A stretch of 64,000 bases of DNA from Bacteroidaceae bacterium (GCA_024398635.1 JAKSIV010000004.1:1-64000), one strand, 5' to 3'. Counted from the stretch's first letter, positions 1 to 10,289 are shown. The notes: generated by a model from the letters alone, not told the origin. Translations and numbers: made by a program.

Positions 1-54
<54 letters not shown>

Positions 55-68
55 ATTTTTGAATTACT

Positions 69-105
69 AAGCAGCTTGTCTTTAACAGGAAAGGCTGCTT
101 TTTTT
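69..105 (+). terminator. Rho-independent terminator after tRNA-Gly
   Basis: A 7-bp stem (69-75 AAGCAGC with 94-100 GCTGCTT) is followed by a run of T to 105. It lies 15 nt after the tRNA and 13 nt before the next start codon, so the receptor gene at 118 either depends on readthrough or has a promoter I cannot recognise. Confidence 0.65.
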
Positions 106-117
106 GTTGAATAACGA

Positions 118-2550
118 ATGAAAAGAACTACAACATTCCTACTGTCAGTATTGTCAGTACTTTGTTTGCAAGCCCAAAACAAACACACCATCAGCGGTTA
201 CATAACCGACAAGGCTAGCAAGGAGACACTGATTGGTGCCACGATCCTGGACCTCAAGAGCGGCCGCGGAACAACGACCAACGAGTACGGATTCTACTCA
301 ATCACCCTACCCGACGGTCCTGTCGAGATGCGTACAGGATATGTCGGCTACAAACCTGTCGTAGTTCCTTTCACATTGCATCGTGACACCATTATTAATA
401 TAGATGTACCCACAATCGATGCCCTTAATGAGGTTACCATTTACGGAAACCGCGAGATTTTGGGCGTTCGCGGCTCACAGATGAGTGCAGTGGATATTCC
501 CATTGAGCAGATCAAGGCCGTTCCCGCCATGTTCGGTGAGACCGATGTTCTCAAGGCACTCCAGTTACTCCCAGGCGTCCAGGCCGGTACCGAGGCAACC
601 GCAGGTCTTTATGTACGCGGTGGAAATCCTGATGAGAATCTGCTGCTGTTGGATGGCGTTCCGGTATATAACGTGAACCACATGTTCGGTATGTTTTCTG
701 TCTTCAACCCTGATGCCATCAAGAACGTGACCCTCTACAAGGGCAGTTTCCCGGCCCATTACTACGGCCGTCTGTCATCGGCAGTTGATATCCGCATGAA
801 AGACGGTGATCTGAATGAGTATCACGGTAACGTATCAATAGGACTTGTATCGTCAAAGACCAATCTGGAGGGTCCTATTATAAAAGGTAAGACATCATTC
901 AACATTTCCGCCCGCCGCACCTACTCCGACATCTTGCTCAACTCGGCCATATGGCTCAACAGGCAGTTCAACTTTGCCAACGCCGATAACCTGAGCATGG
1001 GATATTACTTCTATGACCTGAACGTAAAACTGAATCACAAGTTCAGTGACCGCGACCGTCTGTATGTAAGCTGGTACAGCGGTGATGATGACATTTACTT
1101 TAATTACAAGAGTTCGGGAGGAGCATATAAGGAAAAGACCAAACTGGACTGGCGATGGGGTAATACCGTGACTGCTATCCGATGGAATCACGTGCTGGGC
1201 CCCAAGCTGTTTATGGACCTGAGCGCCAACTATACGCAGTACCGCCATAAGATGGGAATCAACATCAAGGAGGATGACAGGGTGAACAATTACAAAGGCA
1301 GCATGGGGATAAGCATGAAATCCGGTATTTACGATGCCTCTTTCAGGAGTGACTTCCATTGGTCTCCGTCGGCCAAGCAGGATATCAGGTTTGGCGGCAG
1401 TTACACGCATCACAAATTCACGCCCGATGTTATGGAACTCTCCATGAACAGCAGGGAAACCATGGAAAATGATTCCGTCAAGACCAATGATTACAACCAA
1501 AAATTCGGCTCTAAGGATATCATTGCCCATGAGTACCAGCTTTATCTGGAAGATGACATAGAACTCACTGACGTAATAAAGTTCAATATCGGCACAGGTT
1601 ACGCCGGATTCAGCGTAAACAACCGCTATTACAACTCATTGGAGCCCAGACTGAGTGCCCGATTCCTCATTACCGATGACCTGTCACTCAAGACCGGTTA
1701 TGCATATATGACACAGTATGTGCACCTGCTCTCCAACAACGTGATCAGCCTGCCTACAGACCTTTGGGTACCTGTGACCGACAAGATTGAGCCGGAGCAT
1801 TCGCACCAGTGGGCACTGGGTGCCGCATACAGCATCGAGGGACTGGCCGATTTCACTCTTGAGGGTTATTACAAACACATGAACAACCTGATAGAGTATA
1901 AGGAGGGATCAACATATTTGTCCGGTGACACGGACTGGCAGAACAAGATTGCCCTTGGCCAGGGCTGGAGTTACGGCATAGAGTTCATGGCACAACGCTC
2001 TGTGGGCAGATTCAACGGTTGGATTGCATACACCTGGAACAAATCACAGCGCAAGTTTGACCGTCCGGGCATGACACTGAACGGCGGACGTACGTTTGAC
2101 GCCAAGTATGACCGCCGCCATAAGCTGGACATTACCTGCAGTTACAAGTTCAGTGACAGGTTCGACATGTCGGCCACATGGCTATATGAGACCGGAAACT
2201 GCGGAACGATCTATACCCAGTACTATGATTCGCAGGTTCTTTACGATGAACAGGACCAGGAGTATTTTCCACACGGCACTGTGGGTTACTATGACAACCG
2301 CAACAATCTGCGCCTTAACCCTACACACAGGCTTGACCTGAGTTTCAACTGGCACCGCAAATTCTCCGAAAGGGTAAACCGCACTCTGAATCTGAGCATA
2401 TACAATGCATACAACCATCGGAATCCGTTCCTTGTTTACGTTTATACTGACAGCTATTACAACGGGAATGAAGTGATTGAGGACCGCAAACTGCGCCAAC
2501 TCACCCTGTTCCCTATTCTTCCCACCATCAGTTACGCAATATCATTCTAA
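118..2550 (+). CDS. TonB-dependent outer-membrane receptor with carboxypeptidase-like regulatory domain
   Basis: An 810-aa outer-membrane receptor that should import a substrate using TonB energy. Residues 1-20 are a Sec signal peptide ending LQAQ. About 22-106 form a carboxypeptidase-regulatory-like Ig domain, about 115-235 the plug (VYVRGG-like YVRGGNPDEN, then LLLDGVPVYN), and the rest is aromatic-rich beta-barrel ending in Phe. No SusD-type lipoprotein follows. Instead a DUF4249 lipoprotein starts 4 nt after the stop, the usual partner of this receptor subgroup. The ligand cannot be told from sequence. DUF4249 pairs are often suggested to handle metal or peptide ligands, but that is inference. 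Confidence 0.9.
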   Translation: MKRTTTFLLSVLSVLCLQAQNKHTISGYITDKASKETLIGATILDLKSGRGTTTNEYGFYSITLPDGPVEMRTGYVGYKPVVVPFTLHRDTIINIDVPTIDALNEVTIYGNREILGVRGSQMSAVDIPIEQIKAVPAMFGETDVLKALQLLPGVQAGTEATAGLYVRGGNPDENLLLLDGVPVYNVNHMFGMFSVFNPDAIKNVTLYKGSFPAHYYGRLSSAVDIRMKDGDLNEYHGNVSIGLVSSKTNLEGPIIKGKTSFNISARRTYSDILLNSAIWLNRQFNFANADNLSMGYYFYDLNVKLNHKFSDRDRLYVSWYSGDDDIYFNYKSSGGAYKEKTKLDWRWGNTVTAIRWNHVLGPKLFMDLSANYTQYRHKMGINIKEDDRVNNYKGSMGISMKSGIYDASFRSDFHWSPSAKQDIRFGGSYTHHKFTPDVMELSMNSRETMENDSVKTNDYNQKFGSKDIIAHEYQLYLEDDIELTDVIKFNIGTGYAGFSVNNRYYNSLEPRLSARFLITDDLSLKTGYAYMTQYVHLLSNNVISLPTDLWVPVTDKIEPEHSHQWALGAAYSIEGLADFTLEGYYKHMNNLIEYKEGSTYLSGDTDWQNKIALGQGWSYGIEFMAQRSVGRFNGWIAYTWNKSQRKFDRPGMTLNGGRTFDAKYDRRHKLDITCSYKFSDRFDMSATWLYETGNCGTIYTQYYDSQVLYDEQDQEYFPHGTVGYYDNRNNLRLNPTHRLDLSFNWHRKFSERVNRTLNLSIYNAYNHRNPFLVYVYTDSYYNGNEVIEDRKLRQLTLFPILPTISYAISF

Positions 2551-2554
2551 GGTT

Positions 2555-3649
2555 ATGAAAAAGTACAGCACCATCATATTGTCAGCCGCAGTTCTTATCT
2601 GTGCATGCACCAAGGACATTGAGTATAAAGGCCCTGACAGCGAGCGTATGCTTATTGTCAACAGCATCACCAGATCCGGAAATATTCCTCTGTTCAGGAT
2701 GAGTCACAGCGCATTCTTCCTGGACTCCTATTACAGCGGCCACAACCTTAACAGCGATGTTACGGTCAACGTAGACATCAACGGAGAGACACGCACCGCC
2801 ACATATGATGAAAACTGTAAGGCATATTCCGACGGACGTGCAATCCACGACGGCGACATCATCTCCGTCACCGCTTCACACCCGCTGTACGGAACGGCAT
2901 CGGCCACCGACACTGTCCCCCATGCCCAAAACTGTCTGTTCTCCAATTACCGTAAGGAGTATGTCCCCACACAGACCATCAGCGAGTTGTTTGATGATTT
3001 CATCTCAGACTTTGATGACTCATCGGTTGATTCCGTATGGGTGACCGAACTTGAGATTCAGGGTATTGATGACAAGAAGGACTTCTACATGCTTACCATC
3101 GAGCCCATCTTAACCTATTACAGATACAATGACTGGACAGAACAATATGACACTTTTCAGACGAGTCTGCATTACAAGATTCCTTCTGAGACCAAGATAC
3201 TGCTGGGACAGGCCGATGGTGCCACCGCCGTTCTTGAAGAGACCGAGGCTGACAGCCAGTTTGAATGGGGCAAAACTGAATTCCTGTTTGATGACCTTCA
3301 CATCAAGGACGGAAACAAGTTCAGTTTCGACATCATGATGGAAAAGCCCGATACCGTTGAATACATCTACACTTACAGCAACGAAGGTCATTATGAGGGT
3401 GCCGACCCCTACTCGATTACAGACAAGATCAAGGATGAAGTAGTATATTCGGTCACCGTCAAACTGTACGTTCTCTCAGATGCCTACTACTATTACCACA
3501 AATCAGTGAATGATTACTGGGATGCCGATGACATATCATTCCTGTCGGAACCCGTCACCATAATCCATAACGTAAAGGGCGGTGCCGGCATCGTTGCCAC
3601 CTACACCTCAAAGACCTTCCAAACGGAATTCAAGTACAAATTCAAATAG
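2555..3649 (+). CDS. DUF4249-family lipoprotein, partner of the upstream TonB receptor
   Basis: 364 aa. I start at the ATG at 2555 because it gives a lipoprotein signal: basic MKKY, a hydrophobic run, then ICAC with the lipidated Cys at 18. A longer in-frame reading from 2477 would begin inside the receptor gene and lacks a signal. The mature part has the beta-rich look of DUF4249: 'RMLIVNSIT' early, Ig-like segments, then a region with many Tyr and Asp residues. It is 4 nt downstream of the receptor gene and surely cotranscribed. Probably a surface or periplasmic accessory for ligand capture; substrate unknown. Confidence 0.82.
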   Translation: MKKYSTIILSAAVLICACTKDIEYKGPDSERMLIVNSITRSGNIPLFRMSHSAFFLDSYYSGHNLNSDVTVNVDINGETRTATYDENCKAYSDGRAIHDGDIISVTASHPLYGTASATDTVPHAQNCLFSNYRKEYVPTQTISELFDDFISDFDDSSVDSVWVTELEIQGIDDKKDFYMLTIEPILTYYRYNDWTEQYDTFQTSLHYKIPSETKILLGQADGATAVLEETEADSQFEWGKTEFLFDDLHIKDGNKFSFDIMMEKPDTVEYIYTYSNEGHYEGADPYSITDKIKDEVVYSVTVKLYVLSDAYYYYHKSVNDYWDADDISFLSEPVTIIHNVKGGAGIVATYTSKTFQTEFKYKFK

Positions 3650-3650
3650 G

Positions 3651-4340
3651 CTAATACTTGGGGCAGACCGGACGGACCGGCAGGCCCATGAAACGCTCCG
3701 CTGCACTGTATGAACTGATTGCATCGGACGTAAAATCTAGAATACAGGCATAAAATGCCTCTATCAGCGTATCGGACCAATACAAGCCAGGCTCCTTTTC
3801 ATCAAATCCTGAACCGGAACGTGACCCTGCTGCAGGAATGAATATATAACGGCGTTTATAACCTTTCTTCCTGCTCTTGACCTTATAGCCGTCCACTCCT
3901 TTCATTGTCGTCCAGGTCCAGGTGCAGTTCTTCTCATCCATCAGTTCCTCAATCTCTTCTATTGTAGGATACCGCCAGTTGCCTCCCCACTTTACATTTG
4001 CAACATCATCGGCCTTAAGGAGTCTGGTGTTATTGTCAACCGTTCCGTGATTCTTTTTGGTGTTGTACTTGGATAGCTGTACATCATACACGGTGTCTCC
4101 GGCTGTGCGGAAACTGTATGTCACCCATTCATAGACATCCTTGGGTTCCAGTTCACCCCAGGCATAATACTCTCCGGATTCCTGAGGCGCATCGGCACCT
4201 ACATTCATTGTGGCCCATTTGACACTAAGACCCAGGTCAACGTACTCATGACCGTTCTCGTATCCTATACGACGCAGACTGCCGCAGGAGGTAATAGCAC
4301 AAGCAAGGAAAAATGCAAAAAGGACTTTTGATAATCTCAT
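3651..4340 (-). CDS. Lipoprotein with Fibrobacter-succinogenes-major-paralogue-like domain
   Basis: 229 aa from the ATG at 4340. The signal is MRLSKVLFAFFLACAITSC with the lipid-modified Cys at 19. The mature domain opens with the phrase 'NGHEYVDLGLSVKWATMNVG' and has 'YAWGE' and 'GGNWRYPTIEE', typical of a large family of Bacteroidales surface lipoproteins with a C-type-lectin-like fold. No enzymatic motif is visible. It starts 7 nt after the uvrD stop, so it probably rides on that transcript, and it converges with the DUF4249 gene with one base between stops. Function unknown; surface display is inferred. Confidence 0.72.
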   Translation of the reverse strand: MRLSKVLFAFFLACAITSCGSLRRIGYENGHEYVDLGLSVKWATMNVGADAPQESGEYYAWGELEPKDVYEWVTYSFRTAGDTVYDVQLSKYNTKKNHGTVDNNTRLLKADDVANVKWGGNWRYPTIEEIEELMDEKNCTWTWTTMKGVDGYKVKSRKKGYKRRYIFIPAAGSRSGSGFDEKEPGLYWSDTLIEAFYACILDFTSDAISSYSAAERFMGLPVRPVCPKY

Positions 4341-4347
4341 ATACGTA

Positions 4348-6684
4348 TTACTTAAGAAGTTTGTAGCGCGCGAATTTAAGTAGCAGTGTTTTTTCGCCAA
4401 CGTTGAGGAACTTGATGCGGGCTTTGGTATCTCCTCCGGAGCCATCAACTTCAAGTACGCTTCCTATTCCGAATCGTTCATGCTCTATCACACTGCCAAC
4501 TTTTAATGGCTCAACAAGTGCCGAATCCTTAAGCATAGATTCAGTGACAACCTGAAATTTTCCCTGCTGCCACGGCTTGCGGATGTGTTGCTCATTTTCC
4601 AGCTTCTTCTTGGCTTGGAATGTCGGTGCAGAAGAATACTCACGACGCTGGAATACGGGCTTGGAATCTTCATCATCAAACATCGACGGACGGCTGTTCC
4701 AGGAAGATTTGATGCCTTCCGAAGGCATATTCAAATATCTTGAATCAATATCCTTAAGAAATCTGCTGGGAGTACAGAAATCCACACTGCCATACTTGAA
4801 ACGGGTGGTTGCAAAAAGCAGCGTCAGATACTTGCGCGCGCGAGTCATTGCTACGTAGAACAGGCGGCGCTCCTCCTCTATCTCACGCTCGCTGTCGCCG
4901 CTCATATCACTAGGAAAGAGGTTCTCCTCAAGGCCCACAATGAATACGGCATCAAACTCAAGACCCTTGGCGGCATGTACGGTCATGAGGGTGACCTTCT
5001 CCAAGTCCTCATCAGTCTCGTTGTCCTGATCGGTCATGAGTGATACCTCGCTCAGATAATCGGTCATGAAACAACGTTCATTGCCCTCCTCCTTGCGGTC
5101 CAGACAGAACTGGGCTATATTGGCAAGCAGTTCCTCAACATTATCCTTACGACCTATACCCTCAACGGTAGTATCGGCCTGGAGTTCACGCATAATACCC
5201 GTTTCATTCACTATCCGCTCGGAGAGTTGCTGTGCATCAACGGTCTGAGCATCGGCCATAAAACTCTCCAGCATTGTCTTAAAGGCCGATAACTTGGCCG
5301 CAGTGCCGGAATTCACATCCAGATGGTAATCGGCGGGATTGCTTATGACGCTCCACAGACTGACGCTGTTCTCCATTGCCACAGAGAGGATCTTGCCTAC
5401 GGTGGTCTGACCTATTCCGCGGGCAGGATAGTTGATGATGCGCTTGAACGCCTCCTCATCATTGGGGTTCACGCTCATGCGGAAATAGGCTATAACATCC
5501 TTTATCTCCTTACGCTGGTAGAATGACAGCCCTCCGTATATCTTATATGGTAACCCGCGCTTGCGCAGGGCCTCCTCAAGCGGACGCGACTGGGCGTTGG
5601 TGCGGTAAAGTATGGCTATCTGGCTCCATGGCACATCCTTGAAGGTATGCAAGTCCAGCAACCGGTTGGCAACCATCTCACTCTCCTCTAGGTCTGAATG
5701 TGCACATAGCACCTTTATCTTGTCACCCTGCTCATTCTCCGAGAACACTTTCTTGGGAATCTGGGCATGGTTCTTGCATATAAGACTGCCTGCAGCCTCT
5801 ACGATTGTCTGGGTAGAACGGTAGTTCTGTTCCAACTTGAACAGTTTGGAGTCAGGATAAAGCTTTGAGAACTTGAGCATATTATCCAGATTGGCTCCGC
5901 GGAACGAATAAATGCTCTGGGCATCATCTCCCACCACGCATACCTTGGCCCCATTACGGGTAAGTTGCCAGACAATGCAGTGTTGGGCATAGTTGGTATC
6001 CTGATACTCGTCAACCAGAATGTATTTGAAAGAGGTACCGTAGCGTTCCAGCACATCAGGATGGTCACGGAACAGAATGAACGTATTGAGCAGCAGGTCA
6101 TCAAAATCCATCGCATCCGATTGGCGGCAACGCTGCTCATATCGCTCGTAAATCTTACCCACCATCGGAATGCGCTTGAACTGGTCATGCTTATAGATAT
6201 CAGCGTTCTGAACATAACCCGATGCCGTCACCAGGCGGTTCTTGGCATTCGATATGCGGTTCTGCACCACACTGGGTTTGTAAGTCTTGTCATCCAGCTG
6301 CATCTCCTTGACGATTGACTTTATCAGGTTCTGGCTGTCCTGCTGGTCATATATAGTAAAATTGGAGCTGTATCCTATATAATCAGCCTCCTTACGCAGT
6401 ATGCGGCTGAATATGCTGTGGAACGTACCCATCCATAGATAACGGGCGCGGTTCTCACCCACACGGGCGGCAATACGCTGTTTCATCTCGCCTGCAGCCT
6501 TATTCGTAAAGGTGAGTGCCAATATGGCCCATGGATCAACGCCCTCCTCAAGCAAGTGGGCAATCTTGTATGTCAGGACTCGTGTCTTTCCGGAACCGGC
6601 ACCGGCAATGACCATGCTGTCGCCCTCTGTATAGAGCACTGCATCACATTGACTGGGGTTCAATTCCTGCTGGTAATCGATCAT
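4348..6684 (-). CDS. uvrD: UvrD/PcrA-type superfamily 1 DNA helicase
   Basis: 778 aa, a full-length 3'-5' SF1A helicase for nucleotide-excision and mismatch repair and for clearing RecA or stalled forks. Motifs appear in order: Walker A GAGSGKT at 28-34, VDEYQDTN (motif II), VVGDDAQSIYSFRG (III), LEQNYRST (IV), MTVHAAKGLEFDAVF (V) and FYVAMTRAR (VI). The C-terminus has the PcrA-type Tudor-like tail ('GSVIEHERFGIGSV'). Start ATG at 6684, divergent from the antiporter gene. Nothing abnormal. PcrA or UvrD naming is a matter of convention. Confidence 0.95.
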   Translation of the reverse strand: MIDYQQELNPSQCDAVLYTEGDSMVIAGAGSGKTRVLTYKIAHLLEEGVDPWAILALTFTNKAAGEMKQRIAARVGENRARYLWMGTFHSIFSRILRKEADYIGYSSNFTIYDQQDSQNLIKSIVKEMQLDDKTYKPSVVQNRISNAKNRLVTASGYVQNADIYKHDQFKRIPMVGKIYERYEQRCRQSDAMDFDDLLLNTFILFRDHPDVLERYGTSFKYILVDEYQDTNYAQHCIVWQLTRNGAKVCVVGDDAQSIYSFRGANLDNMLKFSKLYPDSKLFKLEQNYRSTQTIVEAAGSLICKNHAQIPKKVFSENEQGDKIKVLCAHSDLEESEMVANRLLDLHTFKDVPWSQIAILYRTNAQSRPLEEALRKRGLPYKIYGGLSFYQRKEIKDVIAYFRMSVNPNDEEAFKRIINYPARGIGQTTVGKILSVAMENSVSLWSVISNPADYHLDVNSGTAAKLSAFKTMLESFMADAQTVDAQQLSERIVNETGIMRELQADTTVEGIGRKDNVEELLANIAQFCLDRKEEGNERCFMTDYLSEVSLMTDQDNETDEDLEKVTLMTVHAAKGLEFDAVFIVGLEENLFPSDMSGDSEREIEEERRLFYVAMTRARKYLTLLFATTRFKYGSVDFCTPSRFLKDIDSRYLNMPSEGIKSSWNSRPSMFDDEDSKPVFQRREYSSAPTFQAKKKLENEQHIRKPWQQGKFQVVTESMLKDSALVEPLKVGSVIEHERFGIGSVLEVDGSGGDTKARIKFLNVGEKTLLLKFARYKLLK

Positions 6685-6713
6685 ATGATATCATTCTTTT
6701 TTGTGAATGCGAA

Positions 6714-6745
6714 TTTACAAAATCACATTCTTTTAATTATCTTCG
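6714..6745 (+). promoter_or_regulatory. Weak candidate promoter for the antiporter gene
   Basis: In the 78-nt divergent gap, TATCTTCG (6738-6745) differs by one base from the Bacteroidota -7 box TAnnTTTG and lies 20 nt after TTTA at 6714-6717. An opposing TAAATTCG (6717 to 6710, minus) could serve uvrD. Both are near matches only. Confidence 0.28.
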
Positions 6746-6762
6746 TAGCGTAATAAGAGAAA

Positions 6763-8802
6763 ATGAGTTTTCAACAACTGTTTCCCATAACTGACAGCAT
6801 CTGGATCTGTTTTGTGGTCCTGACGCTTGTTTTATTTGTGCCTATTCTGTGCAAACGGCTCAGATTCCCACAGATAGCGGGACTCATTGTAACCGGCACC
6901 ATGATAGGACCGGGACTCTTAAACATTCTCCACATCACCCCCGAGATCCGGTTCTTCAGCCGTATAGGACTTCTGTTCATCATGTTCTTTGCAGGCCTGG
7001 AAATAGATCTGGAGGAGATGAAACGCAACAAAGTCTGGGGAATCCTGTTCGGAACGCTCACATTCGCCTTGCCATGGACAATGTGCTACTTTGCCTGTGT
7101 TTATCTGCTAAGCCTTCCGCCACGCACATCGGCAATACTGGCATGCATAATGGGATCCCACACCCTTATCTCCTATCCCACTATAAGCCGATACGGACTG
7201 GGCCGACGCAAAAGTGTGACAATATCCGTTGCAGGTGCTCTTGTCGCCATACTTCTTGCGCTTGTAGTATATGCCGTGATGATGTCGACTGGCAGTGAAA
7301 GCGGCTTCAATCCTTTCTGGTTCATACTTAAGATAACAGTCTATATCACAGCTGTTATCCTGATTTATCCGCGTATAGCACGTACGTTCTTCCATAGCGT
7401 CACAAACAGCTTCTCGCATTTCCTGTTCGTTATGATCCTGCTGGCGCTCAGCTGTGGCCTGGCACAGATAATCGGACTGGATTCCATAGTAGGTGCATTC
7501 CTGGCAGGTATTGTACTCAACCGGTACATCCCCAAGTCTTCACCGCTCATGAACCGCCTGGATTTTGTAGGCAACACCCTGTTTGTCCCGCTTTTCCTGC
7601 TGGGCACCGGTCTGCTGATAGACCTTTCCGGTATGGCCGGTAACTGGCTGTTCCTGACTGTATTCGCTGTCCTGTTCATAGTGGGTACGTTCGGCAAATG
7701 GATTGCAGCTTTCATAGTACAGAAAGCCAACGGATTCATACGCAATGACCGGCGCGTCATATTCGGTCTGAGTGAGTCTCATGCAGCAGGAGCCTTGGCT
7801 ATAGCTATGGGAGCATACGCAGGCGGCCTTATGGACAACACCACACTCAGTGCCACGGTGCTGATAGTCCTGTTCTCATGCATAATCAGTAACATCATTA
7901 CTGAGAACGGCGCAATGGCCCTGCATCAGGATGAGCTCTCCGATGACATCACCGAATCACGCCTTATGGTGATGCTCACGGGCTCCAACACACTGCAGGC
8001 TCTTATGGATACGGCCATAACGCTATATGACAGGAACAGTCCCGAACTGGTAGGCTTATATGTCACCATTAACGGCGAACATGCCCCCAAGTATATGCAG
8101 GACGGCAAGGGACGTCTTGAAGAGGCTTCAAGGATAGCGGCATCGGCCGATGTCCCCTTCATAACCCACAACCGCCTTGGCAACAATATCATTGACAGCA
8201 TCCTGCATGCATCAAATGAATTCAATATTGACAGGATGCTTATGGGATTGCCGCTCAGACACAGTATTGACCTTCCTTATCTGGATAACATAATAAGCCC
8301 GCTCAATGACGGCTTCCACGGACAGATAGTACTGCAACGCTTTGTAACTCCCATGAATACGATAAGGCGCATTGTCGTGCTTGTACCCGGCCCGGTTCTC
8401 CAGGATGATGCGTTTGAAAAGTGTATGGAAAGCATCTTTAGCATCACTATGGCAATAGGATGCGCCACAGAATTCTACGGCAAGGACCAGCCGATATCCG
8501 CCGTACGCGGCACCGGACTCAATTTCTCCAGCGGACGCGTATCATACAACGAAGTCAGTGAAACCGCCGATATGCACTGGGTCATAAGCGGTCTTAAGAC
8601 TGATCATCTGCTCATGATAGTCGGCCCGCGCGACAGCGAGACACACGCCGGACGTTCGTTCCGTCACCTATACGAGCGTATCCATATGCCGGAGACAGAT
8701 TTCTCCACCATGCTGCTGTTCCCGGAGACCAAGACCGTTAAGGGAAAAGAAGAAGCCACACTCCGTACGGAACGTGACTTTTTGAAGATGCTCAGAATGT
8801 AA
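6763..8802 (+). CDS. CPA2-type cation:proton antiporter with large C-terminal cytosolic region
   Basis: 679 aa. The first ~400 residues are about 12 membrane spans of the Na+/H+ or K+/H+ exchanger fold, with 'GLIVTGTMIGPGLL' and 'FFAGLEIDLEEM', as in KefB/GerN-like CPA2 carriers. From about 400 a ~280-residue soluble part looks like two universal-stress-protein-like halves ('SRLMVMLTGSNTLQALMDTA', later 'RRIVVLVPGPVLQDDAFE'). There is no TrkA-N/RCK domain signature. Such tails usually gate transport in response to nucleotides or stress, which is inference here. Single gene between uvrD (divergent) and the cotH-like gene (convergent). Confidence 0.85.
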   Translation: MSFQQLFPITDSIWICFVVLTLVLFVPILCKRLRFPQIAGLIVTGTMIGPGLLNILHITPEIRFFSRIGLLFIMFFAGLEIDLEEMKRNKVWGILFGTLTFALPWTMCYFACVYLLSLPPRTSAILACIMGSHTLISYPTISRYGLGRRKSVTISVAGALVAILLALVVYAVMMSTGSESGFNPFWFILKITVYITAVILIYPRIARTFFHSVTNSFSHFLFVMILLALSCGLAQIIGLDSIVGAFLAGIVLNRYIPKSSPLMNRLDFVGNTLFVPLFLLGTGLLIDLSGMAGNWLFLTVFAVLFIVGTFGKWIAAFIVQKANGFIRNDRRVIFGLSESHAAGALAIAMGAYAGGLMDNTTLSATVLIVLFSCIISNIITENGAMALHQDELSDDITESRLMVMLTGSNTLQALMDTAITLYDRNSPELVGLYVTINGEHAPKYMQDGKGRLEEASRIAASADVPFITHNRLGNNIIDSILHASNEFNIDRMLMGLPLRHSIDLPYLDNIISPLNDGFHGQIVLQRFVTPMNTIRRIVVLVPGPVLQDDAFEKCMESIFSITMAIGCATEFYGKDQPISAVRGTGLNFSSGRVSYNEVSETADMHWVISGLKTDHLLMIVGPRDSETHAGRSFRHLYERIHMPETDFSTMLLFPETKTVKGKEEATLRTERDFLKMLRM

Positions 8803-8813
8803 TAATGAGTATG

Positions 8814-10271
8814 TCAACGGATTATCATCAGTTGACCGTCTATCATATATACCCCCGGCTTGATGACTGAAGGAATCTTTACATCATTCAACTTACGTCC
8901 GTCAATCGAGTATACGCCCGAAGGTTTATAATACAGATAGCTGTTAGCGATACCTTCCGGTAATTCCGCATCGAAATAAAAGCATAAGTTACAATAGTTC
9001 AATAAATACCAGTCCATTACCATTTTCAGTTCATCCAAGACTGATTCCTGGATAGGAACCGGATTCTCATCCCATTTTGCAAACTCCCTCTCCCAGGCTC
9101 CTGATTGCATGAACCGGTTACCATAAGCATAAAGGACGGCCGAGATACTGTCCGGATCAAAGATTGTCCTGTACAACTCCTTCCACCTGTCTTCCAACTT
9201 GTCGCTAAAATCGTCAATGTTATTATATATCAGCCTGTCAAACGGTGCTATGTATATGAAACGTTCTATATCACCCATCTTGCTGTTATATGTGCCGTCC
9301 CAATAACCGTAAAGAGACTGGTCCATATCCCAGGGAGTAATCAGATATCTGTGTCCGGCGGTAATGTCAACCGTAGAAAGAAAAGTATTCTTATATACAT
9401 TGTCCCCTACGTTAAGTGCCATATTGAATACCACAAAATCTATCAGGTTCTCAGGATAGAAATAGCTGCTGTAACCGCTGCGGAATTCTTGAGCCGATGT
9501 TTTATTGCAGAAATTTATCAGATTCATGAGGGGAAGCCATGCCTCATCCGACGGATATTCATCCGGATACTGCAGTTCCCATGAGTTCCAGATTACGGAA
9601 TCTGTTCTTTCATTATCGTAATCCTTCAGGAATATACTGCTGTTACTCCAGCTTATACCCTTGTAAATCAACCCTCTGACTGTCTGATTACCATTCTCAT
9701 CGGTTCTAATCTTTTTCAGTCCCAGCAGTTCACGGTCAATCTTGTCGGTCAGACAAAATAACCCATAGTAATCACTGTTGAAAAAGACCTCGACAAACTC
9801 TCCTTCTATGCCGTTCCTGTTTCCGAACTGGGTATCATAAGGTGTGCGGCTTATCCTGTTCCATATATCGAAACAGACTCTGTTTCGCATCCTGATGCGG
9901 TCAATCGCCATGGCATCAAGGATCCAGCTGTCATTTTTGCGCATTCCCAGCAGACTGATATCCAGATCATTGCCCTTATGATCAACAAGTTTGAGAGCAA
10001 ATGATTTCTTCTTGAACCTGTTTGCGGTAGTACCTCTGTATTTGACCAGACAGTTATATAACGAGTATACCGTACGTGAATTGTAAACCGCCAATTCTAC
10101 CGTTCCCTGCACAAAACTGTTTTTGTTTATGCTGTCAAAATCAACAGTTATATTGAGCAGTGGCAGAGAATTGTCATTCATATTATCCGCACAATATCCG
10201 TATTGGTCCTTCTGGGCAAAAGCCATTAAAGGACCGATAAGTGATATCAGTGTGATGACAACTCTTTTCAT
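8814..10271 (-). CDS. Secreted CotH-kinase-family protein
   Basis: 485 aa with signal peptide 1-19 ending AFA-Q. CotH-like blocks: 'YRGTTANRFKKKSFALKL' near residue 80, 'DAMAIDRIRMRNR', 'GLFCLTDKIDRELL' and 'TPWDMDQSLYGYWDG'. CotH proteins are atypical kinases. Bacteroidota homologues are secreted and uncharacterised, often beside polysaccharide genes. The last ~35 residues (from 'GVYSIDGRKL' to 'YMIDGQLMIIR') resemble the short beta-rich tail found on many secreted Bacteroidales proteins and may be a sorting or anchoring tail. Monocistronic; a strong hairpin lies upstream. Confidence 0.8.
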   Translation of the reverse strand: MKRVVITLISLIGPLMAFAQKDQYGYCADNMNDNSLPLLNITVDFDSINKNSFVQGTVELAVYNSRTVYSLYNCLVKYRGTTANRFKKKSFALKLVDHKGNDLDISLLGMRKNDSWILDAMAIDRIRMRNRVCFDIWNRISRTPYDTQFGNRNGIEGEFVEVFFNSDYYGLFCLTDKIDRELLGLKKIRTDENGNQTVRGLIYKGISWSNSSIFLKDYDNERTDSVIWNSWELQYPDEYPSDEAWLPLMNLINFCNKTSAQEFRSGYSSYFYPENLIDFVVFNMALNVGDNVYKNTFLSTVDITAGHRYLITPWDMDQSLYGYWDGTYNSKMGDIERFIYIAPFDRLIYNNIDDFSDKLEDRWKELYRTIFDPDSISAVLYAYGNRFMQSGAWEREFAKWDENPVPIQESVLDELKMVMDWYLLNYCNLCFYFDAELPEGIANSYLYYKPSGVYSIDGRKLNDVKIPSVIKPGVYMIDGQLMIIR

Positions 10272-10289
10272 ACCACGGTAAAATCAAAA

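Noticed and set aside
895..1530. 211-codon open frame on the minus strand inside the TonB receptor gene
   Set aside because: It lies fully opposite a well-supported receptor gene and has no recognisable domain; a shadow frame.
118..3649. Polysaccharide-utilisation (SusC/SusD) locus at the window start
   Set aside because: The receptor is followed by DUF4249, not a SusD lipoprotein, and no glycosidase is attached; calling it a PUL is not supported.
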